Assembly (NCBI GenBank): GCA_944320685.1
Contig: CALUIK010000009.1
Location: forward strand, 1 to 43,674
Origin: an uncultured Alistipes sp.
GTDB taxonomy: Bacteria; Bacteroidota; Bacteroidia; Bacteroidales; Rikenellaceae
Length of the DNA: 43,674 nucleotides
Direction: 5' to 3'
The notes under the pieces were generated by a model, which did no database searches, was not told the DNA's origin, and saw only the letters and a program-made list of their open reading frames with translations. The number at the start of each line of letters is the position of its first letter. Position 1 is the first letter of the stretch. Positions 34,785 to 43,387 of the stretch are shown here, in pieces. The translations under genes and the position numbers were made by a program.

Positions 34785-35552
34785 ATGACTATCAACGAAA
34801 GGCACGACCTAATCATCAAGGAGCTGGATGCGAGGGGCTCGGTGAGCGTAACCGATCTTTCGGACATATTGAACGTCTCGGAGGTTATTATACGCAAGGA
34901 CCTTACGACGCTCGAACAGAAGAACATCCTCTATCGTGCGCATGGCAAGGCCATCAAGATCAACCCCTACATCAACGACCGCGACGTGAACATCAAGGAG
35001 AAGCAGAACATCGCGGAGAAGATCGCCATTGGCAGGCGCGCGGCCGAGATGATCGAACCCAATGACTCGATAATCATAGCTTCGGGGACCACGGTGCAGT
35101 TCTTTGCGCGCGAGGTGCATCCGTCGGGGCACCTTACGGTGATCACGTCGGCGCTGAACGTGGCCTCGATACTCTCGAAGGACCGCAATTCGGAGGTCAT
35201 ACAGCTGGGCGGCATCGTGCGCGGCAACTCCCTGTCGGCCGTGGGGTGCGACACGGAGCGTATGCTGGAGAACTTTTCCGGAACGAAGCTGTTTATCGGC
35301 GTCGACGGCCTCGATATGGAGTACGGGCTGTCGACGACCAATCTCCTGGAGGCGAATCTCAACCGCGCCATGATACGCTCGGCACAGAAGATCATAGTGC
35401 TTACCGACAGTACCAAATTCGGTCGCCGCGGCTTCAGCCGCATATGCGACGTGGACGAGGTGAACCAGATCATAACCGACCCGGGTATCCCGCAGCATAT
35501 ATTCGACCAGTTGCGGCAGCGGGGCATCGATGTCATCATAGTGGAACCGTAA
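34785..35552 (+). CDS. DeoR/GlpR-family transcription regulator
   Basis: The 255-residue product has the DeoR winged helix at residues about 5-58 (VSVTDLSDILNVSEVIIRKDL, then YRAHGKA) and the sugar-phosphate-sensing DeoRC domain (about 75-230) with IIIASGTTVQFFARE, LGGIVRGNSLSAVG and IVLTDSTKFGRRGF. Such proteins repress sugar or glycerol phosphate genes until a phosphorylated ligand binds. The divergent glpT makes glycerol-3-phosphate a likely effector and GlpR a reasonable name, although no glpK, glpF or glpD is nearby. A near-consensus -7 (TAACTTTA at 34753-34760) precedes it. Confidence 0.9.
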   Translation: MTINERHDLIIKELDARGSVSVTDLSDILNVSEVIIRKDLTTLEQKNILYRAHGKAIKINPYINDRDVNIKEKQNIAEKIAIGRRAAEMIEPNDSIIIASGTTVQFFAREVHPSGHLTVITSALNVASILSKDRNSEVIQLGGIVRGNSLSAVGCDTERMLENFSGTKLFIGVDGLDMEYGLSTTNLLEANLNRAMIRSAQKIIVLTDSTKFGRRGFSRICDVDEVNQIITDPGIPQHIFDQLRQRGIDVIIVEP

Positions 35553-35657
35553 CGGCGGCGACGGCTGAAGCGCAGCGGCCGAGCGGGGTTGTGCAGGGCG
35601 GCGCACGGGAGTGTACGCTGTGTCTGCGGCGAAAAAAACGGTGCTGTGAGATCATAA

Positions 35658-35688
35658 TTGCGAATAGCCCGAAAAATTACTACCTTTG
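35658..35688 (+). promoter_or_regulatory. Promoter of dnaX
   Basis: TTG (35658-35660), 20 bases, TACCTTTG (35681-35688). The start codon follows after only 7 bases, so the transcript should be nearly leaderless. Confidence 0.7.
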
Positions 35689-35695
35689 CTCCGTT

Positions 35696-37543
35696 ATGAG
35701 TGATTTTATCGTATCGGCACGAAAATACCGCCCCGCGACATTCGCTTCGGTCGTGGGCCAGCAGAGCATAACCTCGACGTTGAGAAACGCTATCGAGCGC
35801 GGGCAGTTGGCTCATGCCTATCTCTTCTGCGGGCCGCGCGGCGTAGGCAAGACCACCTGCGCCCGTATTTTCGCCAAGGCGATAAACTGCCTGCATCCGC
35901 ACGGGGCCGAGGCGTGCAACGAGTGCGAGTCGTGCCGCGCCTTCAACGAAGGACGCTCGCTCAACATACACGAGCTCGACGCCGCATCGAACAACTCGGT
36001 GGATGACATACGCTCACTCATAGACCAAGTACGCATACTGCCGCAGGTGGGACGATACTCGGTATTCATTATCGACGAGGTGCACATGCTGTCGCAGCAG
36101 GCCTTCAACGCCTTCCTGAAGACGCTGGAGGAGCCGCCAAAGCACGCCATATTCATTCTGGCCACGACCGAGAAACACAAGATCCTGCCCACGATCCTGT
36201 CGCGTTGCCAAGTCTACGACTTCAACCGCATCCGCGTAGAGGACGCCGTGGGGTATCTCAAGCACATAGCGGACAGCGAAGGTGTTTCGTATGACGAGGA
36301 GTCGTTGAACCTCATTGCGCAAAAGGCCGACGGCGGTATGCGCGACGCGCTGTCGATGTTCGACAAGGCTGTGTCGTTCTGCGATGCGCGGCTCGACTAT
36401 AAGGAGGTGGCGAAGACGCTCAACGTCCTCGATTACGATACATACTTCACAATGACGGACCGCCTGCTGGAGGGCGATTACGTGCAGGCACTGGTGCTCT
36501 TCGACGAGGTTCTCTCGAAGGGATTTTCGGGGCAGACATTCATGGCCGGCCTGAACGAACATATGCGCGATCTGCTTCTGGCCAAGGGGCCGGCCGTGTC
36601 GCTCATCGAGTTGACCGGTACGCTGCTTGAGCGATACCGTTCCCAAGCGGGACGGTGCGATACACAATTTCTGTTCGGTGCGATAGACATTCTCACCGAA
36701 GCCGACGGCAGGATAAAGCAATCCTCCAACAGACGGCTGCTCGTCGAACTGGGACTCATGAAGATTGCGGGTCTCGGCAAAAAAAAAAATGACGGCAGCC
36801 CATTCGTAGAGGACTATCCCCTGCCCGATCTCCCCGACAATATAGCACCCGCTGCACCCTCCGCGGGCGGTGCGCAAGGTGCGGTTGCAGCCAAGCATGC
36901 CGACAGCGTTGAGGCTGCGGTATCTCCGGCTGTGACGGCAGTATCCGTTACCGGGCCGATGCCGCAACGGCGCCCTCAGGCCGAGGAGCAGCAGCCGGGA
37001 ACCGCAGTGGGCGCGCCTGATGCGGAGGGCGGCGTGGTACGCCGGACAGCGGGGGCGATGCGCCCGCGCCATTCGGCCGTATCGGGACTGTCGATAGCGT
37101 CTCTGATGGGGGCCGCGACGGTTGCGGGGAGTGTCCAGCCGGACAAGGCCGAGGCGGGACCCGAGGCGGAGGCCGTTGCCGAAGCCGATCCCGAGAGCGA
37201 GGCCAAGATCGGGCGGCACCGCGACGAGATCGTGCGCGGCATCCTGAATGAGCGCCCTCGTTTCGTCGTGGCATTCGAGTCGATGCGCGTGTCGGGCAAT
37301 ACCATTACGGTAGAGGTACCTTCGTCTACGCTCTGCGAGGAGATACTGAGATCGAAGACCGAGATACTGCTCTTCGTGGCCCGTACGGCTGAAATAACGG
37401 GGCCGCTCGACCTTCAGGTGCGGGTGAATGAGCATGTGAAGTCCTCGCGTCCGATAAAACTCGAGGACCGCATACGATACATGACGGAGAAGAATGCCGC
37501 CCTGCTGGAGCTGAAAAAGGCCCTCGATATGGAATACGAGTAG
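35696..37543 (+). CDS. dnaX: DNA polymerase III subunit tau/gamma
   Basis: The ATG at 35696 gives 615 residues; the open frame extends upstream but through the promoter. Domain I has Walker A GPRGVGKT at 46-53, a zinc module of four cysteines (about 64-79, CNECESC) and the DEXx-like IIDEVHMLS; the sensor motif SRCQVYDF follows. Domain III (collar) ends near residue 361. After it comes a run of eleven A (36779-36789), then a Pro/Ala-rich linker and a C-terminal domain (about 500-615) typical of tau. This is the clamp-loader ATPase; tau also tethers the polymerases. The A run can yield a short gamma form (see findings). tyrS follows after 117 bp. Confidence 0.96.
   Translation: MSDFIVSARKYRPATFASVVGQQSITSTLRNAIERGQLAHAYLFCGPRGVGKTTCARIFAKAINCLHPHGAEACNECESCRAFNEGRSLNIHELDAASNNSVDDIRSLIDQVRILPQVGRYSVFIIDEVHMLSQQAFNAFLKTLEEPPKHAIFILATTEKHKILPTILSRCQVYDFNRIRVEDAVGYLKHIADSEGVSYDEESLNLIAQKADGGMRDALSMFDKAVSFCDARLDYKEVAKTLNVLDYDTYFTMTDRLLEGDYVQALVLFDEVLSKGFSGQTFMAGLNEHMRDLLLAKGPAVSLIELTGTLLERYRSQAGRCDTQFLFGAIDILTEADGRIKQSSNRRLLVELGLMKIAGLGKKKNDGSPFVEDYPLPDLPDNIAPAAPSAGGAQGAVAAKHADSVEAAVSPAVTAVSVTGPMPQRRPQAEEQQPGTAVGAPDAEGGVVRRTAGAMRPRHSAVSGLSIASLMGAATVAGSVQPDKAEAGPEAEAVAEADPESEAKIGRHRDEIVRGILNERPRFVVAFESMRVSGNTITVEVPSSTLCEEILRSKTEILLFVARTAEITGPLDLQVRVNEHVKSSRPIKLEDRIRYMTEKNAALLELKKALDMEYE
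36779..36789 (+). other. Eleven-A slippery run in dnaX
   Basis: The frame is AAA AAA AAA AAT GAC. A one-base backward slip, or one extra A in the transcript, gives AAA x4 then TGA, ending the protein at 365 residues. Loss of one A gives stop TAG at 36807 (370 residues). The site sits exactly after the collar domain. Confidence 0.85.
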
Positions 37544-37660
37544 CGGAGTGCGGGCGCATGTGCGGTTTGCGGGAGGGGCGGACTGCAGTCGCAACAGACA
37601 GCAGGGAAAGAGGAATTAGTAAACGTAAACAGAAACGATAAAAACAACGTATTTACGAAA

Positions 37661-38959
37661 ATGGCAAACAAGAATTTCGTAGAGGAGCTGGAGTGGCGCG
37701 GTATGATCCATACGATCATGCCCGGCGCCAAGGAGCAGCTCGAAAAGGAGATGACCACGGCATATCTTGGAATCGACCCCACGGCCGACTCCCTTCACAT
37801 AGGCCATCTGGTGGGTGTGATGATTCTGAAACACTTTCAGATGTGCGGACACCGTCCCATTGCCCTCATCGGCGGCGCAACGGGCATGATAGGCGATCCG
37901 AGCGGCAAGTCGCAGGAGCGCAACCTTCTGGACGAGGCGACACTGCGCCACAATCAGGAGGCTATAAAGAACCAGTTGTCGAAGCTGTTGGATTTCGATT
38001 CCGACGCGCCGAACGCCGCCAAACTGGTCAACAACTACGACTGGATGAAGGGGATGACCTTCCTCGATTTCGCGCGCAACATAGGCAAGTTGATCACCGT
38101 AAATTACATGATGGCGAAGGATTCTGTCAAAAAGCGCTTCAACGGCGAAGGCGAGGGCATGTCGTTCACCGAATTCACATACCAGCTGCTGCAGGGATAC
38201 GATTTCCTGCACCTCTACCGCACGGAGAACTGCAAGGTGCAGCTTGGAGGTGCTGACCAGTGGGGCAACATAACCACGGGCACGGAACTTATCCGCCGTG
38301 TGCTGGGATCCGAAGCGGAGGCATATGCTATTACCTGCCCGTTGATAACCAAGGCCGACGGTACGAAATTCGGCAAGACGGAGAGCGGCAACGTATGGCT
38401 CGATGCGCGTTACACGTCGCCATACAAGTTCTACCAGTTCTGGCTCAACGTGAGCGATGAGGACGCCAAGCGTTACATCAAGATATTTACGCTGCTTGAC
38501 CGCGAGACGGTCGAGGCGCTGGTCACCGAACATGACGCGGCTCCGCACCTGCGTGTGCTGCAGCGCCGTCTGGCGGAAGAACTGACGGTGATGATACACT
38601 CGCGTGAGGAGTACGAGAAGGCTGTCGAGGCGTCGTCGATACTCTTCGGAGGGTCGACGTCGGAGGCTTTGCGGCGCATCGACGAGCGTACGCTGCTTCA
38701 GGTATTCGAGGGCGTGCCGCAGTTTACGGTGGCCAAGACGTCGCTCGGATGCACGTTCGTGGATCTCTGCGCCGAACTTACGAAGGTATTCCCGTCGAAG
38801 GGCGAGTGCCGCAAGATGGTGCAGGGCGGAGGCGTATCACTCAACAAGGAGCGCATGACGGATCCTGCACGCACGGTTACGACCGAAGACCTTATCGCCG
38901 GCAAGTATCTGGTGGTGCAGAAAGGTAAGAAGAACTACTACCTCCTAACGGCCGAATAG
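37661..38959 (+). CDS. tyrS: Tyrosyl-tRNA synthetase
   Basis: The 432-residue product is a bacterial class I TyrRS. The Rossmann domain carries HIGH at residues 46-49, the tyrosine-binding segment [25 protein letters not shown] and [13 protein letters not shown], and a KMSKS-loop variant KFGKT at 236-240. The C-terminal S4-like RNA-binding domain (about 365-432) ends in KKNYYLL. It charges tRNA-Tyr in the cytoplasm. No T-box or other leader was seen; the upstream 117 bases after dnaX hold no terminator, so cotranscription with dnaX is possible. folB follows after 3 bp. Confidence 0.97.
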   Translation: MANKNFVEELEWRGMIHTIMPGAKEQLEKEMTTAYLGIDPTADSLHIGHLVGVMILKHFQMCGHRPIALIGGATGMIGDPSGKSQERNLLDEATLRHNQEAIKNQLSKLLDFDSDAPNAAKLVNNYDWMKGMTFLDFARNIGKLITVNYMMAKDSVKKRFNGEGEGMSFTEFTYQLLQGYDFLHLYRTENCKVQLGGADQWGNITTGTELIRRVLGSEAEAYAITCPLITKADGTKFGKTESGNVWLDARYTSPYKFYQFWLNVSDEDAKRYIKIFTLLDRETVEALVTEHDAAPHLRVLQRRLAEELTVMIHSREEYEKAVEASSILFGGSTSEALRRIDERTLLQVFEGVPQFTVAKTSLGCTFVDLCAELTKVFPSKGECRKMVQGGGVSLNKERMTDPARTVTTEDLIAGKYLVVQKGKKNYYLLTAE

Positions 38960-38962
38960 GGT

Positions 38963-39316
38963 ATGCTCTACGACATTCGCCTCGAAGGCATGGAGTTCCG
39001 TGCCTATCACGGTTGTTACGATCTGGAACGGCTGGTGGGCAACCGCTTTGTGGTCGACATGAAAATCACGGTGGAACTGGGCCGTGTGGCCGATGACGAC
39101 GATGTGACCAAGGCGGTCAATTACCTCACGGTGTATGGGCTTGTGCGCGAGACGATGGCTGTAAAACAACGCACCATCGAACGTGTGGCCAGCAACATAA
39201 TCGGGGCCGTGCGTGAGCGCTTCCCGCAGGTCGAGGCCGTGGAGTGCCGCGTGGCGAAGCTCGCACCGCCTTTAGGCGGCAAAGTCGGGCGCGTGAGCGT
39301 GACACTGCGGGGATGA
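38963..39316 (+). CDS. folB: Dihydroneopterin aldolase
   Basis: This 117-residue protein matches FolB, which splits 7,8-dihydroneopterin into 6-hydroxymethyl-dihydropterin and glycolaldehyde in folate synthesis. The opening IRLEGMEFRAYHGCYDLER contains the conserved Glu and the YHG turn, VNYLTVYGLVRE lies mid-protein, TIERVASNI is the substrate Glu segment, and RVAKLAPPLGG holds the catalytic Lys and the Pro-rich end. Length is standard for the tunnel-fold enzyme. It starts 3 bp after tyrS stops, so translation is probably coupled, and it ends in a hairpin terminator. Confidence 0.94.
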   Translation: MLYDIRLEGMEFRAYHGCYDLERLVGNRFVVDMKITVELGRVADDDDVTKAVNYLTVYGLVRETMAVKQRTIERVASNIIGAVRERFPQVEAVECRVAKLAPPLGGKVGRVSVTLRG

Positions 39317-39324
39317 TTCGGGAT

Positions 39325-39355
39325 GCGGCCGCCGGACACAAGGTCCGGCGGCCGC
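39325..39355 (+). terminator. Hairpin terminator after folB
   Basis: GCGGCCGCCGGAC and GTCCGGCGGCCGC form a perfect 13-base stem with loop ACAAG, 9 bases after the folB stop. Only a weak T-rich tail (TCCATTTC) follows. Confidence 0.75.
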
Positions 39356-39375
39356 TCCATTTCGCTACTGCCATA

Positions 39376-39407
39376 TTTGTTTTTACATTTCTTATGTCGT
39401 ATATTTG
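39376..39407 (+). promoter_or_regulatory. Promoter of the small lipoprotein gene
   Basis: TTTG (39376-39379), 20 bases, TATATTTG (39400-39407): exact consensus, 24 bases before the start codon. Confidence 0.8.
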
Positions 39408-39431
39408 CTCTAACGTAAAAGACCGGTGACC

Positions 39432-40052
39432 ATGAAACGTATATTTATTGCAGCAGTGTTGCTTGCCGCGTGTGCCGTATTTGTCTCGTGTAAGGAGGGA
39501 TGTACGGGTGATCCCAATCCGCAGCCGGAACAGTGGCGTGTCGAGCGCATTGGCTGGATGCTGGGAGAGGATGGTGGCGTCGAATATGTCGAGACGGAGA
39601 TCGAGCCGCGTGAGGTGGTGAACGACACGGACGTGGAGGAGCCGTTGACGATATGCTGGCTGGATGGTATGAGCGGCTCGTCGACGTTCGAGTGCGACGA
39701 TAGCGAGATGTTCGCCAAAGCCGCCGCAGCCTTGGCCGAGACGATAGTGCCCTCGGAGGAGTCGCTGCTCTCGGCCGACGAATGGCGTTATATGGCGTCG
39801 GGTACGACGGCGCCGCTGCGGCTCGACGGCAGTGACCTGCCCTTTGCTACGAGCATGAGCGACAAATATACGCTGGCCCCGATGTCGCGCTACGAATTCG
39901 GCGGAACGGTCACGCTAAAGCGGCTGAACGCCCGTTTCCGCATCGAGATGGAGGAGGAGAACACGCGCGAGGTGCGTTACGTAGAAGGCAGTTGGACGGG
40001 TACGTTTTTCCATTCTATTTCGGTCGAGGTGTATGTTTCGGACATAGAGTGA
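39432..40052 (+). CDS. Hypothetical lipoprotein
   Basis: The ATG at 39432 (a GTG two codons earlier is possible) gives 206 residues. MKRIFIAAVLLAACAVFVSC is a lipoprotein signal with lipobox VSC; the next residues KEGCTGDPNP contain a second cysteine and a short acidic/proline linker. The mature part is acidic, with alternating strands near the end (FGGTVTLKRLNARFRIEMEE, RYVEGSWTGTFFHSISVEVYV) that suggest a beta-sandwich. I do not recognise a family. It has its own promoter and no cotranscribed neighbour. Confidence 0.75.
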   Translation: MKRIFIAAVLLAACAVFVSCKEGCTGDPNPQPEQWRVERIGWMLGEDGGVEYVETEIEPREVVNDTDVEEPLTICWLDGMSGSSTFECDDSEMFAKAAAALAETIVPSEESLLSADEWRYMASGTTAPLRLDGSDLPFATSMSDKYTLAPMSRYEFGGTVTLKRLNARFRIEMEEENTREVRYVEGSWTGTFFHSISVEVYVSDIE

Positions 40053-40291
40053 TGTCAGGCTTCATTCGCGTCTCGGGGACGGTATGGCGCAGGGCGGCCG
40101 TTGCGAATGCCTATATTGTTTGCGTCGTAGCGTCGGCCGTGCCGATGACCATTGCGGGGTACAGCTATGCTGTCTCGGGACGGGCGACCCGCAAATACGG
40201 CCTTGAACAATACTGCCCCCCCCATCATATCGTCGGGAACGACCGCGCCGGGGGCTCTTCTGCGCGGAGGAAACGCTAACGTTGACAAAAT

Positions 40292-40325
40292 AAAAAACGG
40301 CTTCAAATCTCATTGAAGCCGTTTT
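40292..40325 (-). terminator. Rho-independent terminator of tRNA-Leu
   Basis: On the minus strand AAAACGGCTTCAA and TTGAAGCCGTTTT form a perfect 13-base stem with a 6-base loop, followed by T residues (A run at 40292-40297 on the plus strand). It begins about 34 bases past the tRNA. The 240 bases between it and the lipoprotein stop hold a C run (about 40217) and no supported gene. Confidence 0.9.
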
Positions 40326-40358
40326 CAATCGGGAAGGCTCTTAACCTCTCCCAACTTG

Positions 40359-40439
40359 TGCCCAGAATAGGACTCGAACCTACATGCCGTGAAGCACCCG
40401 CACCTGAAACGAGCGTGTCTACCATTTCACCATCTGGGC
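40359..40439 (-). tRNA. tRNA-Leu (anticodon CAG)
   Basis: The minus strand gives an 81-base type II tRNA: acceptor arms GCCCAGA and TCTGGGC, a D-loop with GAAATGGTAGAC, anticodon stem CTCGT/GCGGG with loop TTCAGGT (anticodon CAG, codon CUG), a long variable arm, and T-arm with GTTCGAGTC. Discriminator A; CCA is not encoded. Confidence 0.95.
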
Positions 40440-40453
40440 ATCGTTTCGATGTG

Positions 40454-40482
40454 CAAAGGTAGTGTTTTTTTTTATTTGGCAA
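40454..40482 (-). promoter_or_regulatory. Promoter of tRNA-Leu
   Basis: The minus strand reads TTG (40482-40480), 18 bases, TACCTTTG (40461-40454). Spacing is a little short, but the -7 is exact and 14 bases before the tRNA. Confidence 0.6.
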
Positions 40483-40606
40483 GGTTTTTTGCCGGAAAAA
40501 TTTCTCCGGATGCGATTTTTTCTTTGTCCTGCATTCCCATAAGCTGCCGCAACGACAGCTTATGTCGCACATTGCCACTGCGTTAATGTGCGGTATGTAC
40601 GTTCCG

Positions 40607-41218
40607 CTAATCTTGGAAGAATTTGTAGTGGAAGATGAGCATAACTACCGCTACCGAGATGTAGGTGTCGGCGAGATTGAATATCGGCCCGAAGAAATAG
40701 TAGTTTTCGTCGACGAGGAACGAGAGCCATTGCGGGATGCTCTCCCAGCGGAACAGCGGGAAGTAGAACATGTCTACGACTTTGCCCATGAGAAACGGGG
40801 CGTAGCCATCGCCTAAATGTGCGGGCGAGATGGGCGTCGACGCCGAAAATATCAGACCGTAGAATGCCGAGTCGAGCATATTGCCGATGGCGCCTGCCAC
40901 GACCATTGCTAAGCTTATGAATACCCCTTTGGGGACGCCGCTGCGTTTGCGGGCGAGGTACCATACGTAATATATGAGGAGCCCGATAAGCACTATGCGG
41001 AAGAGGCTCAAGAGAATCTTCCCCCAATCGAATTCCCCGCCGAATGACAGATGCATGCCGAAGGCGGCGCCGTTGTTTTCGATGAAGCGCAGCTGGAACC
41101 AATCGGGTATTACGGTTATCGACTCGCCCAGACACATGTGGGTCTTGATCCATATTTTCAGCACTTGGTCGAGCACCAGCAGCACGACTATGAATATAGA
41201 AAGGTTCCTTAGTTTCAT
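40607..41218 (-). CDS. lspA: Lipoprotein signal peptidase (signal peptidase II)
   Basis: This 203-residue inner-membrane aspartyl protease removes signal peptides from lipidated prolipoproteins, of which this window has several. Four membrane helices are visible (about 5-21, 70-90, 97-115, 180-198). The catalytic aspartates are Asp116 in GAIGNMLDS and Asp184 in FNLADTYIS; the conserved FIENNGAAFGM segment lies near 46-56. It is longer than the Escherichia coli enzyme because of a periplasmic insert between the third and fourth helices, as usual in Bacteroidetes. It has its own promoter. Confidence 0.96.
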   Translation of the reverse strand: MKLRNLSIFIVVLLVLDQVLKIWIKTHMCLGESITVIPDWFQLRFIENNGAAFGMHLSFGGEFDWGKILLSLFRIVLIGLLIYYVWYLARKRSGVPKGVFISLAMVVAGAIGNMLDSAFYGLIFSASTPISPAHLGDGYAPFLMGKVVDMFYFPLFRWESIPQWLSFLVDENYYFFGPIFNLADTYISVAVVMLIFHYKFFQD

Positions 41219-41243
41219 ATCCGACTATTGTTTTGAATGTTTG

Positions 41244-41275
41244 CAAAGATAGTGAAAGGCGGGCGCAGAGACAAA
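41244..41275 (-). promoter_or_regulatory. Promoter of lspA
   Basis: On the minus strand TTTG (41275-41272), 20 bases, TATCTTTG (41251-41244): exact consensus, about 26 bases before the start codon. Confidence 0.82.
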
Positions 41276-41338
41276 TCGAAAATGAAATTTTCGGATTCGA
41301 CCCTGCCGGGACGTCTGTCGGTTGCCTTGAATATTGTG

Positions 41339-41384
41339 CAGTGCGGCGTCGGGACCGGCTCGGGCCGGTCCCGACGCCGCACTG
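41339..41384 (-). terminator. Long hairpin after the ADP-ribosylglycohydrolase gene
   Basis: A perfect 21-base-pair, GC-rich stem with a 4-base loop lies 20 bases past the stop codon at 41405. No T run follows on the minus strand, so termination by the stem alone or mRNA 3'-end protection are both possible. Confidence 0.65.
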
Positions 41385-41404
41385 AATACGCTCGTTGGGA
41401 GCGG

Positions 41405-42952
41405 TTATTTGCGCTCGGAGCGGAGCAGCAGGGCGTCGCGTACATATACGGACGCGTCGTCGCGCGGATTCTTCCAGCGCAGGACTATGCGATGACGTCC
41501 CGTCCCGAGATCGAAATCCCACCACAGTTCGTGGCGGCGGCGGTTCCAGTCCGCCGGCATTATGAAACTGCCGGCCCTGCGGCCGTCTACCTCGACCTCG
41601 ATCCGCGCCCCGTAGCTTGTGTCGCCGCAGGCCGCTTCGCCCCTTATTACGATTCCTTCGCACTCGGCCTCGAGAGCGTATTCAGTGCCGAGACGGCTCT
41701 CGACGGCACGCCGCCCGACCGGTCGCAGGCGTCCGAAACTCTGTTCGTATTGCACGGGGCGCGGCTTTTGGGTGCGTATTGTGATATTGTCGCCTTCGGC
41801 CGTACCGCCGTTGCGGAGGATGTTGTCAATGGCGTGGCCGCAACTCGTACGGTAGACATCATCCAGCGACATGTCGGTATAGGCGAACTTCAGATCTTCG
41901 GCGCGCTCCAGAGGCTTTCGCCATGCGTCGGGTATGGAATCGTACCCTATGGCCGTACCGAGGATTCCGGCGGCCGAGGCGGGGTTGCAGTCTGAATCCT
42001 GCCCGCAGCGGGTCGCTATGTCTATGGTGCGGCCGAAGTCGCCGCCGCCGTAGAGCAGCCCAATGACGACATAGGCTCCGTTTATCTTGGCGTCGATGTT
42101 GAATGGCAGCAGTGCGCCGTCGCCGCAGGCCGTATCGTTGTCCCACCGCTCGCGGCAGACCTCCCACGCCGCATGCCAATCGTCGGGGAAACGCCGGTAG
42201 GCTTCGACCACATCCTCTATGCAGCGGCGGTATGCGCTGCGTGGCGGGAGTACCTTGAGGCCCTCGGTGACTATGTACTCCACGTCGTTGCTTACGAACG
42301 CCAGCGTATACATGGCTGCCATGTATACGCCGCCGTACCAGCCGTCGCCGTAGTTCATGATGTGCCCTGCGCGGTCGCATATCTCGGCCGCCGCTTGCGG
42401 CATGGCCGGCGACATGAGACCGGCGAAGTCGGCCTCGATCTGGAAGTCTATGTCGTCGGCATGGGGGTTGTTGCGCCAATGGCCCGACGCGGGCGGCATG
42501 ATGCCGTTGAGGATGTTGTACCGTGCCGCTTGGTTGGCATGCCACAGGGGGTAGCCGGCATTGGCGAAGGCCGCAGCCATGGAGTCTGCCGGCGCGTCTA
42601 TGCCGAGACGGTCTATTACCTCGACAAAGGTTAGGTCCATGTATACGTCGTCGTATGCGCCCGCCGCATCTGTCATCGTGTTGCGAATATAGTCGGGATC
42701 ACCCCATGGGATCACTATGTCGTCGTCGATCGGCCCCGAGGTGTAACGGAACTCCGTGGGAAAACCGTACGTTACTCCTATTGTCTGGCCGGCCCAGCCG
42801 CCCTTGATCTTGTCGAGCAGTTCGGCGCGCGTGATATTGACGGTCCTCGGGCGGGTCCTTTCGCCATTTCCAGCACAGCAGGCTGCGAAAACATCTCCGG
42901 CAAAGTGCAGAGACAATACCCACAGGAGCAGGTTTGTCGTAAGGGTTTTCAT
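41405..42952 (-). CDS. Exported ADP-ribosylglycohydrolase-family protein
   Basis: The 515-residue product has a signal peptide (MKTLTTNLLLWVLSLHFAGD then VFA). The ADP-ribosylglycohydrolase helical fold covers about 38-385: DKIKGGWAGQTIGVTYG at the start, YDDVYMDLTFVEVI near 100 (first metal-binding acidic cluster), and the C-terminal metal motif GQDSDCNPASAAGILG near 316. A beta-rich C-terminal domain (about 405-515, GARIEVEVDGRRAG and RHRIVLRWKNPRDDASVYV) may bind carbohydrate. Metals and motif suggest hydrolysis of an N- or O-glycosidic bond to ribose-like sugars. In exported Bacteroidetes members the true substrate is unknown. Confidence 0.88.
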   Translation of the reverse strand: MKTLTTNLLLWVLSLHFAGDVFAACCAGNGERTRPRTVNITRAELLDKIKGGWAGQTIGVTYGFPTEFRYTSGPIDDDIVIPWGDPDYIRNTMTDAAGAYDDVYMDLTFVEVIDRLGIDAPADSMAAAFANAGYPLWHANQAARYNILNGIMPPASGHWRNNPHADDIDFQIEADFAGLMSPAMPQAAAEICDRAGHIMNYGDGWYGGVYMAAMYTLAFVSNDVEYIVTEGLKVLPPRSAYRRCIEDVVEAYRRFPDDWHAAWEVCRERWDNDTACGDGALLPFNIDAKINGAYVVIGLLYGGGDFGRTIDIATRCGQDSDCNPASAAGILGTAIGYDSIPDAWRKPLERAEDLKFAYTDMSLDDVYRTSCGHAIDNILRNGGTAEGDNITIRTQKPRPVQYEQSFGRLRPVGRRAVESRLGTEYALEAECEGIVIRGEAACGDTSYGARIEVEVDGRRAGSFIMPADWNRRRHELWWDFDLGTGRHRIVLRWKNPRDDASVYVRDALLLRSERK

Positions 42953-42977
42953 GGCTGTGGTTTATGATAGGTTTCTG

Positions 42978-43008
42978 CAAAGATAATATTTCGCGCGCTC
43001 AAACGCAA
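42978..43008 (-). promoter_or_regulatory. Promoter of the ADP-ribosylglycohydrolase gene
   Basis: On the minus strand TTG (43008-43006), 20 bases, TATCTTTG (42985-42978), 26 bases before the start codon. The following bases to about 43228 hold no gene or clear signal. Confidence 0.7.
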
Positions 43009-43273
43009 CGTTGCGGAGCTGCCCGAGAGAAATCCGAATATTCCATATACGGTCGGAAGATTATTTTCGACCCTGTGCGGAGGTGCGGCCGCTTCGCATC
43101 TCCATGCGGCCGTGCCCGAGGGCAGGATTTTACGGATGGCTGCGCGGGTACCCTCCACATTCCCGCAATACATCGAAGGCCGAGAATAGGAAATGCGGTC
43201 TTATATATAATAAGGTATATAGGTGCATAATGAAGATTTTTTAAGAAAAATGATAAAAAAAGTCGGCAAATGC

Positions 43274-43303
43274 TTGCGCGTTTCGAAATTATGCCTACCT
43301 TTG
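43274..43303 (+). promoter_or_regulatory. rRNA operon promoter P1
   Basis: TTG (43274-43276), 19 bases, TACCTTTG (43296-43303), preceded by an A/T-rich UP-element-like stretch (about 43229-43260). Confidence 0.72.
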
Positions 43304-43387
43304 CATCCGCAATCACGAAAACAGTTCTTCGAAGTCTTGAAACGAATGCGGCGAAGGGTAGCACCGGCGTCGGTTCAAAAAGACGGC

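Noticed and set aside
35246..35695. 150-codon extension of dnaX
   Set aside because: It runs through the regulator gene in another frame and through the dnaX promoter; the family start motif SARKYRP follows the ATG at 35696.
36014..37594. A 526-codon open frame antisense to dnaX, and similar long antisense frames over clpB and the TonB receptor
   Set aside because: Same shadow effect; composition is unlike a real protein and the sense genes are certain.
40055..40306. Minus-strand 83-codon frame between the lipoprotein and tRNA-Leu
   Set aside because: It includes the tRNA terminator and has no recognisable features.
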